Shown one piece after another: positions 1 to 12,609 of a DNA stretch of 64,000 bases (position 1 is its first letter; each line of letters opens with the position of its first letter). The stretch is from Bacillus haynesii (GTDB lineage: Bacteria; Bacillota; Bacilli; Bacillales; Bacillaceae). The notes beneath the pieces are model-generated. The model was not told where the DNA came from. It ran no database searches and was given only the letters and a program-made list of their open reading frames with translations. Location of the stretch: positions 62,001 through 126,000 of the forward strand of contig NZ_MRBL01000001.1 in the NCBI RefSeq assembly GCF_001969855.1, given 5' to 3'. Made by a program: the position numbers and the translations under genes.

Positions 1-1201
1 TGAAGGCGCCGGCAACACCTGATGTACCAATCAGGATGGTAGGCTTCACCTGACGGATGACTTCCTCAAAGGAAATCTCTCCCTTTTCATTGCATTTCCA
101 ATCTTTCACTTCTTGCGTATCGCGCAAATACGGTTCTTGGAAATCCAAAATTTGATCCATGCCTGTCGTTAATAATCCTCTGTAGTCGACTGTCCAGAAT
201 GCACGGCTGGCTTCTTCTTCTGAAAGCCCTTCAAGCACCATAGTGTCGCGGATTTGGTCAGCGATTCCGATACCCGCAGAACCAGGTCCGAAGATGACGA
301 CACGGTGGTCTTTCAAAGACGTTCCTGTCTTTTTGACAGCTGCTAAAATCGCTGCCAGCGTGATGGCCCCTGTTCCTTGGATATCATCATTAAATGTTGA
401 AATTTTATGGTTATATTTACTCATAATGTTGCGGGCATTTTTATTCCCAAAATCTTCCCAGTGAAGAAGCGCATTAGGGAAAAACTTCAATGCTGTTTCG
501 ACATAAGCGTCGATAAATTGTTCGTAGCGCTCGCCTTCTACACGCGAATGACGGTTTCCGATATAAAGCGGATCGTTTAGCAGTTTTTCATTATTCGTTC
601 CGACATCCAGTACGACCGGGATGACGCGGCTCGGATCGATTCCCGCTGCCGCCGTATATACTGCAAGCTTACCAATCGCGATGTTGATGCCTCCGACGCC
701 CCAGTCGCCGATGCCCAAGATGCTTTCGGAATCGGTAGCAACGATCAAATCGATGTCATCAGCAGATGCCTGCAGGTTTTTAAATGCCGTTTCGATTCCG
801 TCCATATCATCGATTGACAAGTAAACGCCGTGCGGTCTGCGGTATTCGTGGCTGTATTCCTGAATCGCTTCACCGACAGTTGGCGTATAGACAACCGGAA
901 GCATTTCACGCAGATGGTTTTGCAATAATTTATAGAAAAGCACTTCGTTTCTGTTTTGCAGATCGTTCAAATATACGTTTTGACGAAGTCTGTCAGGTTG
1001 ACGGGAAAATTGTTCATAAGCCCGTTCTGCCTGCTGATCAAGGCTGAGAACAGTCGGCGGCAGAAGCCCTTCCAGACCGAGGTTCTTTCTTTCTTCAAGC
1101 GAAAATGCAACACCTTTATTAAGCGTTGGAATGGAAAGAACGTCTTTTCCCCGCAAAGAAGTCTCCAAATATCCTTCCTTCGTTCTTCTCATGTTGTTCA
1201 C
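1..1201 (-). CDS. maeA: NAD-dependent malic enzyme, 3' end beyond the window edge
   Basis: Oxidative decarboxylation of L-malate to pyruvate and CO2 in the cytoplasm. About 400 N-terminal residues are visible. They contain the malic-enzyme signature around VVYTPTVGE (near residue 103), a GDWGVGG loop (near 165), the metal-binding FNDDIQGTG (near 270) and the dinucleotide-binding [11 protein letters not shown] (near 305). The start is taken as GTG at 1199-1201 because AAGAAGG lies 8 nt upstream; the in-frame ATG three codons later (1190-1192) is 17 nt from it. The position next to tdk, rpmE and rho matches B. subtilis maeA (ywkA). The C-terminus is outside the window, so length and integrity cannot be judged. 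Confidence 0.93.
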   Translation of the reverse strand, partial: MNNMRRTKEGYLETSLRGKDVLSIPTLNKGVAFSLEERKNLGLEGLLPPTVLSLDQQAERAYEQFSRQPDRLRQNVYLNDLQNRNEVLFYKLLQNHLREMLPVVYTPTVGEAIQEYSHEYRRPHGVYLSIDDMDGIETAFKNLQASADDIDLIVATDSESILGIGDWGVGGINIAIGKLAVYTAAAGIDPSRVIPVVLDVGTNNEKLLNDPLYIGNRHSRVEGERYEQFIDAYVETALKFFPNALLHWEDFGNKNARNIMSKYNHKISTFNDDIQGTGAITLAAILAAVKKTGTSLKDHRVVIFGPGSAGIGIADQIRDTMVLEGLSEEEASRAFWTVDYRGLLTTGMDQILDFQEPYLRDTQEVKDWKCNEKGEISFEEVIRQVKPTILIGTSGVAGAF

Positions 1202-1287
1202 ACTAATTACCTTCTTTCTTAAAATGTTAATGAGGTGAAATAAATACGGTAAACAATATAGAATATTTGCCTTTTTACACATGTAGA

Positions 1288-1318
1288 TTGTCAAATATGT
1301 AACGCGCGTTTTTGACAA
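1288..1318. promoter_or_regulatory. Nested inverted repeat in the maeA leader
   Basis: TTGTCAAA at 1288-1295 and TTTGACAA at 1311-1318 are perfect inverted copies flanking the palindrome AACGCGCGTT (1301-1310). It lies between the predicted maeA start point and the GTG, so it could be an operator or a leader hairpin. The role is inferred only. Confidence 0.35.
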
Positions 1319-1351
1319 AAAACTGAACATTTCCTAAAACCTATTTACTTT

Positions 1352-1399
1352 TTACTGACTACAGTAAGTCATTTTATGCCTGCTTTTGTCAAAATTCAA
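1352..1399 (-). promoter_or_regulatory. Probable maeA promoter with overlapping dyad
   Basis: On the minus strand TTGAAT (1394-1399), a 17-nt spacer and TAAAAT (1371-1376) form a sigma-A-like promoter. Just downstream, around the expected start point, TTACTG-ACTA-CAGTAA (1352-1367) is a perfect 6-bp dyad that could be a repressor site. The leader to the GTG would be about 160 nt. Otherwise 1202-1478 is AT-rich without a convincing gene. Confidence 0.5.
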
Positions 1400-1478
1400 G
1401 CGATGAAAATTAGTTAATTTTTTCGTATTCTTAATTAAGTTTTTTAATTACATTAATTCCTATAAAAAGGATTCAATA

Positions 1479-1513
1479 AAAAAAACACTTGTTTTTACCA
1501 AGTGTTTTTTTGT
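1479..1513 (-). terminator. Intrinsic terminator downstream of tdk
   Basis: AAAACACTTG and CAAGTGTTTT arms around a 7-nt loop, with T/A runs on both sides. It sits 25 nt past the tdk stop. Confidence 0.85.
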
Positions 1514-1537
1514 GAAAATCTATATGTTTTTCCGGTT

Positions 1538-2122
1538 TCATTTCGGCTTTCCGGGCACTTCATGATGGTGGCGGCAACGCGCTTCATATGCTTCGGAAGC
1601 CCCCACCAAAATGACTGGATCGTCATAAGAAGCAGGTTTTCCATTGATCAGCCTCTGGGTTCGGCTGGCCGGAGAACCGCAGACAGAGCACACCGCTTGC
1701 AGCTTGGTCACCGTTTCCGCTAAAGCCATAAGATCAGGCACGACACCGAAAGGCTCGCCCCGGAAGTCCAAATCAAGGCCTGCTGCGATCACACGGTAGC
1801 CCTGATCAGCCAGAGAAGTTAACGTGCCGACAATCGTTTCATCAAAAAACTGCACTTCGTCGACACCGATGACATCCGTATCTTTGCTTATGTATTGAAA
1901 AATTTCTTCCGGAGATGCGATGGCATGGCACACAATGGATGTCCCATTATGCGACACAACCGATTCGCTGCTGTAGCGATTATCAATGGCCGGTTTAAAC
2001 ACTTTGACTTCCTGCTTCGCAAACGTTGCCCTTTTAATCCGGCGGATGAGCTCCTCTGACTTGCCAGAAAACATGCTTCCGCATATGAGTTCAAGCCAGC
2101 CGCTTTGCTTCATGATGTACAT
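1538..2122 (-). CDS. tdk: Thymidine kinase (type II)
   Basis: Phosphorylates thymidine to dTMP in the salvage pathway. The 194 residues carry the P-loop GSMFSGKS (15-22), the DEVQFF segment with the catalytic glutamate E89, and the zinc lasso with C145, C148, C183 and H186. Length and motif order are typical of the small tetrameric type II enzymes of Firmicutes. ATG 2122 is preceded by GAGGAG at 8 nt. A second ATG three codons in is less well spaced. It follows rpmE but a terminator separates them. Confidence 0.96.
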   Translation of the reverse strand: MYIMKQSGWLELICGSMFSGKSEELIRRIKRATFAKQEVKVFKPAIDNRYSSESVVSHNGTSIVCHAIASPEEIFQYISKDTDVIGVDEVQFFDETIVGTLTSLADQGYRVIAAGLDLDFRGEPFGVVPDLMALAETVTKLQAVCSVCGSPASRTQRLINGKPASYDDPVILVGASEAYEARCRHHHEVPGKPK

Positions 2123-2156
2123 CCAACTAACTCCTCTCCAGCAATTATTGCAAGTA

Positions 2157-2192
2157 AAAAAACAGGCAAGACGAATCCTGCCTGTTTATCAT
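2157..2192 (-). terminator. Intrinsic terminator downstream of rpmE
   Basis: Stem AAACAGGCA / TGCCTGTTT with loop, followed on the minus strand by a T-run. It lies between rpmE and tdk. Confidence 0.85.
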
Positions 2193-2200
2193 ATCTATTA

Positions 2201-2515
<315 letters not shown>

Positions 2516-2528
2516 CTAAAGTTTTAAA

Positions 2529-3812
2529 TCAGCGCCTTGCCGCCGACATATTGGCTTGTTTCCATTCCTGGATCAGAATATCGAAAAACTCCTGATTCGT
2601 TTTCGTCTTTTTCATTTTTCTCATAAATTTCTCGACGAAATCAGGCGTGTCAGACATCGTTTTCCGGATTGACCACAGACGATCAAGGTGCTCTTTCGGA
2701 ACGAGAAGCTCTTCTTTACGCGTACCCGAACGGCGAATATCAATGGCAGGAAAGATTCTTCTTTCCGCAAGAGAACGGTCAAGATGAAGCTCCATGTTCC
2801 CTGTTCCTTTAAATTCTTCATAGATGACGTCATCCATCCGCGAGCCCGTGTCGACGAGAGCAGTCGCCAGGATCGTTAAGCTGCCGCCCTCTTCGATGTT
2901 GCGGGCAGCTCCAAAGAAACGCTTTGGACGGTGGAAAGCGCCGGGATCGATTCCCCCAGACAACGTTCGGCCGCTCGGCGGAATGACAAGGTTATAAGCG
3001 CGGGCCAGCCTTGTAATGCTGTCCATTAAAATGATGACGTCCTTTTTATGCTCGACAAGCCTCATTGCACGTTCCAAAACAAGCTCGGCCACCTTGATGT
3101 GGTTTTCAGGAACCTCGTCAAACGTGGAGCTGACGACGTCTCCGGCCACCGAACGTTCGATATCGGTCACTTCCTCAGGCCTTTCATCGATAAGAAGCAC
3201 GATCAGCTCCGCTTCCGGATGGTTGGTTGTGATGCTGTTCGCGATCTCTTTCAAAAGCATGGTTTTACCCGCTTTAGGCGGAGCGACGATCAGACCGCGC
3301 TGTCCAAAGCCGACCGGCGCCATCATGTCCATGATCCGTGTTGACAGGTGATTCGGTTTCGTTTCAAGCACCATCTGGCGATCTGGATAAAGAGGCGTTA
3401 ATGCCGGAAAGTGCACGCGTTCTTTTGCCGATTCAGGATCGTCACCGTTAACCGCTTCAACGTGCAGCAGGCCGTAATACCGTTCGTTTTCTTTTGGAGG
3501 ACGGACCTTTCCGGACACTTTGTCACCGTTTCTCAAATCAAAACGGCGGATTTGCGAAGCGGAAATATAGATATCCTCTGAACTCGGGGAATAGTTGATC
3601 GGCCTGAGAAAGCCGAACCCTTCGGACTGGATGATTTCCAATACGCCTTCCATGAACAGCAGATCTTCCTGTTCGGCGTTTGCTTTCAGAATGGCAAAAA
3701 TCAGTTCCTTTTTTGTCAGTTTGCTGTAATAAGAGACTTTATAATGCCTTGCAAGCTCATACAGCTCTTTTAATTTCATATTTTCCAAAGATGAAATGGA
3801 TACATCTTTCAC
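2529..3812 (-). CDS. rho: Transcription termination factor Rho
   Basis: Hexameric RNA-dependent ATPase that releases transcripts. The 427 residues show the N-terminal helical domain (about 1-45), the RNA-binding cold-shock-like domain with GFGFLRP (65-71), the Walker A motif APPKAGKT (177-184), Walker B VIILMD (259-264) and the C-terminal ATPase body with DERPEEVTD and the GSRMDD loop. The start is taken as GTG 3812 (MKDVSISS), preceded by GAGTGGTG, which gives the usual Bacillus length. An earlier in-frame GTG at 3824 overlaps that ribosome site. The long C/U-rich leader upstream fits Rho autoregulation. Confidence 0.95.
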   Translation of the reverse strand: MKDVSISSLENMKLKELYELARHYKVSYYSKLTKKELIFAILKANAEQEDLLFMEGVLEIIQSEGFGFLRPINYSPSSEDIYISASQIRRFDLRNGDKVSGKVRPPKENERYYGLLHVEAVNGDDPESAKERVHFPALTPLYPDRQMVLETKPNHLSTRIMDMMAPVGFGQRGLIVAPPKAGKTMLLKEIANSITTNHPEAELIVLLIDERPEEVTDIERSVAGDVVSSTFDEVPENHIKVAELVLERAMRLVEHKKDVIILMDSITRLARAYNLVIPPSGRTLSGGIDPGAFHRPKRFFGAARNIEEGGSLTILATALVDTGSRMDDVIYEEFKGTGNMELHLDRSLAERRIFPAIDIRRSGTRKEELLVPKEHLDRLWSIRKTMSDTPDFVEKFMRKMKKTKTNQEFFDILIQEWKQANMSAARR

Positions 3813-4233
3813 TAAGAACACCACTCTTTTCTAATCAAATAATTTACTTTGTCTCATCAATTTCACGAAAGACGCTTAATGTATACTGCCGATTCGTTTT
3901 ACCGGCAACGCTTCTACCCATATATATCGACGTATTGAAAAGGATTATAAGTATGAGTCGAGAAAGAAGCGAGGACTTAACAAGAGAAGATAATCGCATA
4001 TCTGATAGATGCGGCAGGATTTTGGCTCTCTCTAAGAACCAACATGTGCAGAAAATTTCGCAGCACTCTTTAGTTTTACCTTATTTGTCGTACATATTCA
4101 ACTTCATTTACGATTTGACATGAAATTGATAGAGATGACCCTGTTTTGAAAAATGCCTTGACATGAAGAAGAAAAGCCGTAGCTATTGTATCAGAGTATG
4201 AACCTTGATTCAATTCGTGAAGTGAAATACAAG
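3813..4233 (-). promoter_or_regulatory. rho leader and probable promoter, no gene seen
   Basis: On the minus strand TTGAAT (4096-4101), 17 nt and TAAAAC (4073-4078) form a plausible sigma-A promoter, giving a leader of about 250 nt before the rho GTG. Within it, 3939-3990 reads as C/U-rich RNA with about 4 G in 52 nt, resembling a Rho-utilisation region. Rho of B. subtilis is known to repress its own leader. The plus-strand open frame across this stretch has no recognisable motif and is not called. Confidence 0.5.
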
Positions 4234-4266
4234 GGAAAAGCGGGTCGTATATATCCCCGCTTTTCT
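4234..4266. terminator. Hairpin terminator between glpX and rho
   Basis: GAAAAGCGGG and CCCGCTTTTC arms around an AT loop. It lies 7 nt past the glpX stop. The T-run is better on the plus strand, so termination of glpX is probable but not certain. Confidence 0.65.
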
Positions 4267-4272
4267 TTTTCC

Positions 4273-5238
4273 TTATGGCCGGATGACTAGGTTAGGTTTT
4301 TTCTTGAGACTGTGTCTTCCGTCCACAAACCGTACCGTACCGGATTTCGCTCTCATGACTACGCTGTGGGTCGTTCCAACAGATCCTTTGAATTGCACGC
4401 CTTTCAGGAGCTCTCCGTCTGTAACACCAGTTGCGGCGAAAATCGCGTCGTCTCCCTTGACGAGGTCTTCCATGCGGAGCACTTTGCCCGTATCAAGCCC
4501 CATCTTTTCACAGCGTCTCAGTTCTTCCTCGTTTTGAGGAAGAAGCTTTCCGTGAATTTCTCCTCCGAGAGCTTTGAGTGCGACAGCCGACAGAACGCCT
4601 TCCGGAGCGCCTCCTGAGCCGAATAAAATATCGACGCCCGTATGATCAAAAGCGGTGTTAATGGCACCGGCCACGTCCCCGTCATTGATCAGCTTGATTC
4701 TGGCGCCCGCTTCGCGAAGCTCATGGATGATTTTCTCGTGCCGCGGACGGTTCAAAATCGTGGCTACGACATCTTCTACATCTTTATTCTTTGCTTTTGC
4801 TACAGCTTTCAAGTTATCAATCACAGGTGCTTCAATGTCGATGCAGCCGACAGCTTCAGGACCTACAGCGATTTTATCCATATACATGTCAGGCGCATTC
4901 AGCAGGTTTCCGTGATCAGCCACCGCAATGACTGCGAGCGCGTTCCATCCGCCGCTTGCGACGATGTTCGTCCCTTCGAGAGGGTCTACTGCTACGTCTA
5001 CGCGAGGGCCGTAGCCGTTGCCGAGCTTTTCTCCAATATAAAGCATCGGTGCTTCATCCATTTCCCCTTCTCCGATTACGACCGTTCCCTTCATAGGAAT
5101 GGTGTCAAACACATCCCTCATGGCGCTTGTCGCAGCGTCGTCGGCTTCGTCTTTTTTACCTCTTCCCATCCAGCGCGCTGACTTAAGCGCAGCCGCTTCT
5201 GTCACACGTACAAGTTCCATCGATAAGCTTCTTTCCAT
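4273..5238 (-). CDS. glpX: Class II fructose-1,6-bisphosphatase
   Basis: Hydrolyses fructose 1,6-bisphosphate to fructose 6-phosphate for gluconeogenesis. The 321-residue length equals the B. subtilis enzyme. Metal- and phosphate-binding motifs are present: [10 protein letters not shown] (56-65) and DPLEGT (85-90), then the glycine-rich FGSGGAPEG. Start ATG 5238 has GAGGAG upstream. It follows murAB by 65 nt with no terminator visible, so the two may be co-transcribed. This is the GlpX family and is unrelated to the class III Fbp of Firmicutes. Confidence 0.95.
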   Translation of the reverse strand: MERSLSMELVRVTEAAALKSARWMGRGKKDEADDAATSAMRDVFDTIPMKGTVVIGEGEMDEAPMLYIGEKLGNGYGPRVDVAVDPLEGTNIVASGGWNALAVIAVADHGNLLNAPDMYMDKIAVGPEAVGCIDIEAPVIDNLKAVAKAKNKDVEDVVATILNRPRHEKIIHELREAGARIKLINDGDVAGAINTAFDHTGVDILFGSGGAPEGVLSAVALKALGGEIHGKLLPQNEEELRRCEKMGLDTGKVLRMEDLVKGDDAIFAATGVTDGELLKGVQFKGSVGTTHSVVMRAKSGTVRFVDGRHSLKKKPNLVIRP

Positions 5239-5303
5239 TCCTATCTAATCTCCTCTCCCCCATATGAAATCCTTTATGTTTTATCTATCACAGCATTTGT
5301 CCA

Positions 5304-6593
5304 TCAGGAGTTTTGCAGCTGTTCAATTTCCCGGTCTGTCAATTTTTCGCGCCAGACAGTGGCCCCGAGCTTTGTCAGCTTTTCTTCAAGCTGACTGTAG
5401 CCTCTGTCAAGGTGCTCCAAACCGGTGATTTCCGTGACTCCTTCCGCCATCAGACCCGCAACAACGAGACATGCTCCCGCCCGCAGATCACTCGCTTTCA
5501 CCTTGGCTCCCTGCAAAGGAACGGGACCTGTAATAATCGCCGATCTTCCTTCGACCTTCATCGACGCACCCATGCGCCTCAGCTCGTCGATATGTTTGAA
5601 GCGGGCGGAATAAATGGTGTCAGTGACAACGCTCGTCCCGTTTGCCTTCGTTAAGAGCGATGTCATCGGCTGCTGCAGATCGGTCGGAAAGCCGGGGTAT
5701 ACGAGCGTTTTCAAGTCGACCGGTTTCAGCTCTTTCTGTCCGCCGACCATTAAAATCTGCTCACTGCTTTCTTCGATCCGAACCCCCATTTCGCGGAGCT
5801 TGGCGATTAACGATTCCAAATGCGTCGGAATCACATTATCAATCAGCACTTCTTGTCCCATGGAAGCAGCTGCGATCATGAACGTGCCGGCTTCGATCCG
5901 GTCCGGGATAATCGAGTGTCTACACCCGTGAAGCGATTCAACGCCTTCGATGCGGATGACATCCGTACCGGCACCTTTTATTTTTGCTCCCATGCTTGTT
6001 AAAAGGGTGGCAACATCGATAATCTCAGGTTCTTTCGCAGCGTTTTCAATTACGGTTCTGCCTTTGGCAAGCACGGCGGCAAGCATGATGTTGATCGTTG
6101 CTCCAACACTGACGACATCAAGATAAATGCGTGCGCCTTTTAACTCCTCCGCACGCAGATAGATCGCACCCTGTTCGTTTGTCACTTCGGCTCCGAGCGC
6201 CTCAAAACCTTTGATATGCTGATCAATCGGTCTCGGACCAAGGTGGCAGCCGCCTGGAAGGCCGATGACCGCTTTCTTAAAGCGTCCGAGCATCGCGCCC
6301 ATTAAATAATAAGAAGCCCGAAGCTGTTTCACTTTTCCATTCGGCAAAGGCATGCTGATCATCGGCGCAGGATCAACGACCATTTCTCCCTTTTCAAGAT
6401 GAACGTTTCCGCCAATCTCTCTCAGCAGATCGCGCAGGGTCAAAATGTCTGAAATGTGGGGAAGGCCTTCAAGCGTAACCGTCGAATCAGCCAAAATCGT
6501 CGCGGGTATGAGAGCGACAGCGCTGTTTTTCGCTCCGCTTATATGTACTGTGCCATTGAGAGGATCGCCGCCAGCTATATTTAACTTTTCCAT
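5304..6593 (-). CDS. murAB: UDP-N-acetylglucosamine 1-carboxyvinyltransferase (MurA paralogue)
   Basis: Transfers enolpyruvate from PEP to UDP-GlcNAc, the first committed step of peptidoglycan synthesis. The 429 residues form the EPSP-synthase fold. K22-N23 bind substrate and C116 in [10 protein letters not shown] is the PEP-reactive, fosfomycin-target cysteine. Bacillus has two MurA proteins; the position between tal and glpX identifies this as the second (MurAB, also called MurZ). ATG 6593 is preceded by AAGGAG. Confidence 0.95.
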   Translation of the reverse strand: MEKLNIAGGDPLNGTVHISGAKNSAVALIPATILADSTVTLEGLPHISDILTLRDLLREIGGNVHLEKGEMVVDPAPMISMPLPNGKVKQLRASYYLMGAMLGRFKKAVIGLPGGCHLGPRPIDQHIKGFEALGAEVTNEQGAIYLRAEELKGARIYLDVVSVGATINIMLAAVLAKGRTVIENAAKEPEIIDVATLLTSMGAKIKGAGTDVIRIEGVESLHGCRHSIIPDRIEAGTFMIAAASMGQEVLIDNVIPTHLESLIAKLREMGVRIEESSEQILMVGGQKELKPVDLKTLVYPGFPTDLQQPMTSLLTKANGTSVVTDTIYSARFKHIDELRRMGASMKVEGRSAIITGPVPLQGAKVKASDLRAGACLVVAGLMAEGVTEITGLEHLDRGYSQLEEKLTKLGATVWREKLTDREIEQLQNS

Positions 6594-6811
6594 GATCGTC
6601 TCCTTCCTTAAAGAAGATAGCTAATGGAGCGCTTCATAATGAGAATTCCTCAAACTCAAAATAAATGGTTCATTTCAAAATCTATCCAATTAAAAGAGAA
6701 AGAATACAACACATTTTAAATTTATCGGGAAGAAAAAGTAGCGAAGCAGACTGCGGCAAGGTTCTCTTCTGCAAAACATTCATTTCTCTTTGTAAGACAA
6801 AATGGTGACAA

Positions 6812-6840
6812 ACGGAGGGAGCCCCTCCACTTGCCACCCA
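6812..6840 (-). terminator. Possible terminator downstream of tal
   Basis: GGAGGG-AGC-CCCTCC is a compact G/C stem 13 nt past the tal stop. The following T-run is poor on the minus strand, so the call is tentative. Confidence 0.4.
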
Positions 6841-6850
6841 CATGAAGCAA

Positions 6851-7621
<771 letters not shown>

Positions 7622-7663
7622 TCAAATAGCATGTGTTAACAGCACTTCCCTAAAACATCAGAA

Positions 7664-7704
7664 AAACATCCTGTTTCCCCGGCCTTGCGGGAAAACAGAT
7701 GCTT
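7664..7704 (-). terminator. Terminator downstream of fbaA
   Basis: Minus-strand CTGTTTTCCC and GGGGAAACAG arms (one T-G pair) followed by GATGTTTTTC. It begins 13 nt after the fbaA stop. Confidence 0.75.
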
Positions 7705-7716
7705 TTCCAATCGTCA

Positions 7717-8574
7717 TTATGCTTTGTTTGAAGAACCAAATTCACGCATTTTGCCGATCACTGTTTCTTTGATAGCTTCACGTGCAGGTCCGAGGTATTT
7801 GCGCGGATCATACTCTTCAGGCTTCGCAGCCAGCGTTTCGCGAACAGCTTTCGCAGAAGCAATTTGGTTTTCAGTGTTGACGTTGATTTTTGCCGTACCT
7901 AAGGAAATAGCTTTCTTAATGTCGGCAGTCGGAATGCCTGTTCCGCCGTGAAGTACGAGCGGAAGACCAGTTGTGTTTCCGATTTCTTCCATTTCTTTGA
8001 ATCCAAGGTTTGGTTCGCCTTTGTAAGGGCCGTGAACAGAACCTAATGCAGGTGCAAGGCAGTCGATTCCTGTGCGCTCAACAAGTTCTTGGCACTCTTT
8101 AGGATCCGCGTAGATGACGCCTTCTGCAATTACGTCGTCTTCCTGTCCGCCTACAGTTCCAAGCTCAGCTTCAACTGATACGCCGTGGAAATGAGCGAGC
8201 TCAACAACTTTTGAAGTCGTCGCAACGTTCTCATCGAAAGGATGGTGAGAAGCGTCGATCATAACGGAAGTGAATCCCGCATGAATCGCTTTTGCACAAG
8301 ATTCAAAGCTTGAACCGTGGTCTAAATGAATCGCAACAGGTACTGTTACGTTGTATTCTTCCATCAGCGCTTTAACCATTGCAACAACGGTTTTAAATCC
8401 GCCCATATAGCGTCCTGCACCTTCTGATACACCGAGGATAACAGGAGATTTCTCTTCTTCAGCGGCTTGTAAAATCGCTTGAGTGAACTCAAGGTTATTT
8501 AAGTTAAATTGTCCGACAGCATATCCGTTTTCTTTTGCATTATTCAACATTTCCGTCATTGATACTAAAGGCAT
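7717..8574 (-). CDS. fbaA: Class II fructose-bisphosphate aldolase
   Basis: Zinc-dependent cleavage of fructose 1,6-bisphosphate in glycolysis. The 285 residues carry HLDHGSSF (H83, D85, H86), [11 protein letters not shown] (H181) and LVLHGGTG (H209), which supply the catalytic aspartate and zinc ligands. ATG 8574 has AAGGAGG at 9 nt; a longer open frame starting at 8640 lacks a ribosome site. It lies next to spo0F, as in other Bacillus. Confidence 0.97.
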   Translation of the reverse strand: MPLVSMTEMLNNAKENGYAVGQFNLNNLEFTQAILQAAEEEKSPVILGVSEGAGRYMGGFKTVVAMVKALMEEYNVTVPVAIHLDHGSSFESCAKAIHAGFTSVMIDASHHPFDENVATTSKVVELAHFHGVSVEAELGTVGGQEDDVIAEGVIYADPKECQELVERTGIDCLAPALGSVHGPYKGEPNLGFKEMEEIGNTTGLPLVLHGGTGIPTADIKKAISLGTAKINVNTENQIASAKAVRETLAAKPEEYDPRKYLGPAREAIKETVIGKMREFGSSNKA

Positions 8575-8778
8575 GTCGAAAGTCCTCCTTATGTAGCCTG
8601 ATTTGCTTTTGCGAAAAAAGCCTCCACACCTACCTAGCATGACCAGAAAAATCCGCCATATGTAAAATGTTTTGGTTTTTTAAAAACGTTAGATAGCTTT
8701 TCTCCACTTATATAGAATAACAATTAATCAACAAATCGGCAACAACATGACTGTGACAACATCAAAAACTTTTCCCGT

Positions 8779-9153
8779 CTATCCGTTAGACTTTATGGGC
8801 AGATAGGTTTTAACGGCATCGCGAATTTCGTCGATGTCAAAAGGCTTCGCAAAGTGCGTCAGGGCTCCGAGCTCCTTCGATTCCTGGATCATGTCGAGCT
8901 CTCCGTAGGCCGTCATAATGATGACGCGGATCCCCTCGTCTATGACCTTCATTCTTTTCAAAATTTCAATTCCGTCCATTCCGGGGATCTTCATATCGAG
9001 CAGAACGAGGTCAGGGCGCTGGTTTTTCACAATGTCAAGCGCTTGAATCCCGTTCGCGGCCTGGAAGGTTTTGTACCCTTCTTTATTGAAAACTTCATTC
9101 AGCAGAACCCGAATCCCGTACTGGTCGTCTACGATTAAAATCTTCTCATTCAT
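8779..9153 (-). CDS. spo0F: Sporulation phosphorelay response regulator Spo0F
   Basis: Single-domain receiver that takes phosphate from the sporulation kinases and passes it to Spo0B. The 124 residues contain the acidic pair D9-D10, the phosphoacceptor D53 in [12 protein letters not shown]81 in MTAYGE and K103 in AKPFD. Numbering is one lower than in B. subtilis because only one initiator Met codon is present. There is no output domain. GAGGTG precedes ATG 9153. A consensus sigma-H promoter lies upstream. Confidence 0.98.
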   Translation of the reverse strand: MNEKILIVDDQYGIRVLLNEVFNKEGYKTFQAANGIQALDIVKNQRPDLVLLDMKIPGMDGIEILKRMKVIDEGIRVIIMTAYGELDMIQESKELGALTHFAKPFDIDEIRDAVKTYLPIKSNG

Positions 9154-9206
9154 GATTTACACCTCTATATTTATAATTTTCGCCAAAATTAAGCAGTAGT
9201 TTATCT

Positions 9207-9234
9207 ATTCTGTTTTGTTTTTCTCTTTTCCTTT
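9207..9234 (-). promoter_or_regulatory. Sigma-H promoter of spo0F
   Basis: Minus-strand AAAGGAAAA (9226-9234), 12-nt spacer and ACAGAAT (9207-9213) match the sigma-H consensus RNAGGAWWW / RNNGAAT at every specified position. spo0F is a known sigma-H gene in B. subtilis. Confidence 0.85.
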
Positions 9235-9251
9235 AATTAAAAAATTTAAGT

Positions 9252-9260
9252 TTGCGACAT
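9252..9260 (-). promoter_or_regulatory. Possible Spo0A box upstream of the spo0F promoter
   Basis: Minus-strand TGTCGCA (9253-9259) differs at one base from the 0A box TGTCGAA. It lies about 18 nt upstream of the sigma-H -35 element, a position suitable for activation by Spo0A~P. Confidence 0.4.
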
Positions 9261-9329
9261 ATTTAGAGGATTTTTCCCATTATTCTCTTTTGTTATATAA
9301 TGATAGTCAGTAAAAAAGGAGGAGTCAGC

Positions 9330-9860
9330 TTGCTTAAAATTTTCACCACTCAATTGACGGGAATCTTCAAGCGGATTCAAGAGGGCGAGGCCCAATCGAT
9401 AGAGGACGGCGCCCGCTTGTTGGCTCAGGCGGTCATCAGTGATCATTCGGTTTATGTATACGGAAAAAATGAATTGGAAGGCATTTTGAAAGAAGCGATG
9501 TACAGTTCTGAACCGTTCCCCTCAGTCAAACCGCTGCCGAAAGACGAAGAAAACTGGCCCGGTTTTGAAATGACGGACAAAGTGCTGATGTTCTGCGCCG
9601 GTTCAGCGGATGACGAAGAGCTGAAAATGGCGGAAAAACTGTATGAAAAAGGAATCGGACTTGTTGTCGTCTCCCCTTCGGGAAAAGACGGCGCCCCGAT
9701 CTCTTCCTTCGCCGATGTCCATATCGATTCAAAGCTGAGAATGCCGCTTCTTCCCGATGAAGACGGAACAAGGTACGGATTTCCGTCCCTGATGGTCAGC
9801 CTCTACATTTATCATGCCCTATCCTTTACATTAAAGGAAATTCTTCAGGAATACCAATAA
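9330..9860 (+). CDS. ywjG: DUF2529 protein YwjG
   Basis: A conserved Bacillus protein of unknown function found between spo0F and pyrG. The 176 residues resemble a SIS-like alpha/beta fold: VMFC-type strands, a VVVSPSGKDG segment near residue 117 and a C-terminal helix. No catalytic motif is evident. Start is TTG 9330 (MLKIFTTQ) with AAGGAGG 7 nt upstream. An ATG at 9300 lies upstream of that ribosome site and is not used. It is the only plus-strand gene in the first 19 kb. Confidence 0.88.
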   Translation: MLKIFTTQLTGIFKRIQEGEAQSIEDGARLLAQAVISDHSVYVYGKNELEGILKEAMYSSEPFPSVKPLPKDEENWPGFEMTDKVLMFCAGSADDEELKMAEKLYEKGIGLVVVSPSGKDGAPISSFADVHIDSKLRMPLLPDEDGTRYGFPSLMVSLYIYHALSFTLKEILQEYQ

Positions 9861-9949
9861 AACAGGGTTGCCTAAAGGAAATTAGTGACGGTGAGGCCGG
9901 CCTTATGAATATAGTACCAGTTCGGGCCGCCATTATCATCAGAAAGAGC

Positions 9950-9993
9950 CAAAAAAAGCCTGCCGGCGTGATTTGCCGGCAGGCTTTCTTTTT
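9950..9993. terminator. Bidirectional terminator between ywjG and pyrG
   Basis: Eleven-bp perfect stem AGCCTGCCGGC / GCCGGCAGGCT, A-run on the left and T-run on the right. It terminates the converging ywjG and pyrG. Confidence 0.92.
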
Positions 9994-11628
<1,635 letters not shown>

Positions 11629-11701
11629 TTATTCCTTAAAATGCTCTTTTTATGAAAAATCATTTAGATCTTTTCTAAATGATTTAAATGATTAGGAGGC
11701 G

Positions 11702-11743
11702 GAAAAACAAGAAAGCTCCCTTTCAATTTCTTGAAAGGGAGCT
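11702..11743 (-). terminator. pyrG leader attenuator
   Basis: Minus-strand AGCTCCCTTTCA pairs with TGAAAGGGAGCT, followed by a broken T-run. It lies about 40 nt downstream of the pyrG start point and 100 nt before the coding region. In the known mechanism a poly-G 5' extension pairs with the C/U-rich left arm and blocks termination. Confidence 0.9.
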
Positions 11744-11778
11744 GATAGTCCGTATCACTCGAATCTCTTCGTTTTGAA

Positions 11779-11820
11779 GAGCCCAAAATACATACTACAT
11801 AGTTCGCCTGTGAAAGTCAA
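11779..11820 (-). promoter_or_regulatory. pyrG promoter with GGG start for reiterative transcription
   Basis: TTGACT (11815-11820), exactly 17 nt, TAGTAT (11792-11797), then 7 nt to GGGCTC beginning at 11784. This is the initial transcribed sequence that permits non-templated G addition when CTP is scarce in B. subtilis pyrG, coupled to the downstream attenuator. The promoter and start are seen; the mechanism is by homology. Confidence 0.88.
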
Positions 11821-11857
11821 GATCGATTTAGACATGAAATTCCGTTCAGACGGCAAA

Positions 11858-12376
11858 TTAATCTTCGTCTTCCTCTTCTTCAAAATCTTCATCATCATCA
11901 TCCAGGATCTCGTCTTCAAGATCATCCAGCTCATCATCGTCGGCTTCATCGATTTCTTCGAATTCATCGGCGTTAATGTCCAAATCTTCTTCGACATCGT
12001 CAAGAAGAATATCATCCTCGTCGATTTCTTCGAATTCGTCAAGATCAAGATCTTCTTCAACCACTTTTTTCGCTTTTTTCTTTTTCGCTTTTACAGTCGG
12101 CTGCGTTTCTTCATCAAGCTGATCATACGGATACCAGCTGCGCAGGCCCCACGTTTGGTCTGACAGCGCCAAAAAGCGTCCGTCGATATTTAAATCTGTG
12201 TAGAACTGGGCGATGCGGTCTTCCAGCTCTTCTTTCCCCATTCCAAGCAAGGAAGCCACTTGATCTGTTAGCTCCTGGAATGTAATCGGTTTTTTGTGTT
12301 CCGAGAAAATTTCGTATGCGATTTCAACTAAAGCCATTTCCTTTAGCTGTTCCTCTGAGTATTGTTTCAAACTCAT
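11858..12376 (-). CDS. rpoE: RNA polymerase delta subunit
   Basis: Gram-positive-specific RNA polymerase subunit that improves specificity and recycling. The 172 residues consist of an N-terminal HARE-HTH domain (about 1-90, with QTWGLRSWYPYDQ) joined by a short lysine patch (KAKKKKAKK) to a roughly 70-residue tail made almost wholly of Asp and Glu. ATG 12376 (MSLKQYSEEQ) has GGGAG upstream; the in-frame extension to 12427 has no such site. The repetitive acidic tail produces spurious antisense open frames, which are not genes. Confidence 0.96.
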   Translation of the reverse strand: MSLKQYSEEQLKEMALVEIAYEIFSEHKKPITFQELTDQVASLLGMGKEELEDRIAQFYTDLNIDGRFLALSDQTWGLRSWYPYDQLDEETQPTVKAKKKKAKKVVEEDLDLDEFEEIDEDDILLDDVEEDLDINADEFEEIDEADDDELDDLEDEILDDDDEDFEEEEDED

Positions 12377-12609
12377 CGCCAGACACTCCCTTTCTATCTT
12401 CATGTATGTATCTACTATCTCTGTCATAGAAAATAAGCATGTAATCCCTGTCTTTTACGACAAACCATACCTCTCATTATAAACAAAAGAAATCACTTTA
12501 TGCCACCTTTATTCCCGTTAATTCAATAATTTTTACCGGTTGCATTGGAAATCGGCGGCAAGCGGGATTGAAACATAGAACAGCCGGGAGCATCCGGCCC
12601 TTTCAAAAC
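12377..12609. other. Intergenic region upstream of rpoE
   Basis: No gene seen. A minus-strand TATAAT near 12478-12483 could be the rpoE -10 element, but its -35 is poor. The right part before 12610 has no recognisable signal. Confidence 0.4.

Noticed and set aside
3680..4123. Plus-strand open frame across the rho start and leader
   Set aside because: Overlaps rho antisense; no motif or ribosome site; leader has a better explanation.
11774..12163. Plus-strand open frame opposite rpoE and over the pyrG promoter
   Set aside because: Low-complexity Ile/Phe-rich product of the Asp/Glu tail read backwards.
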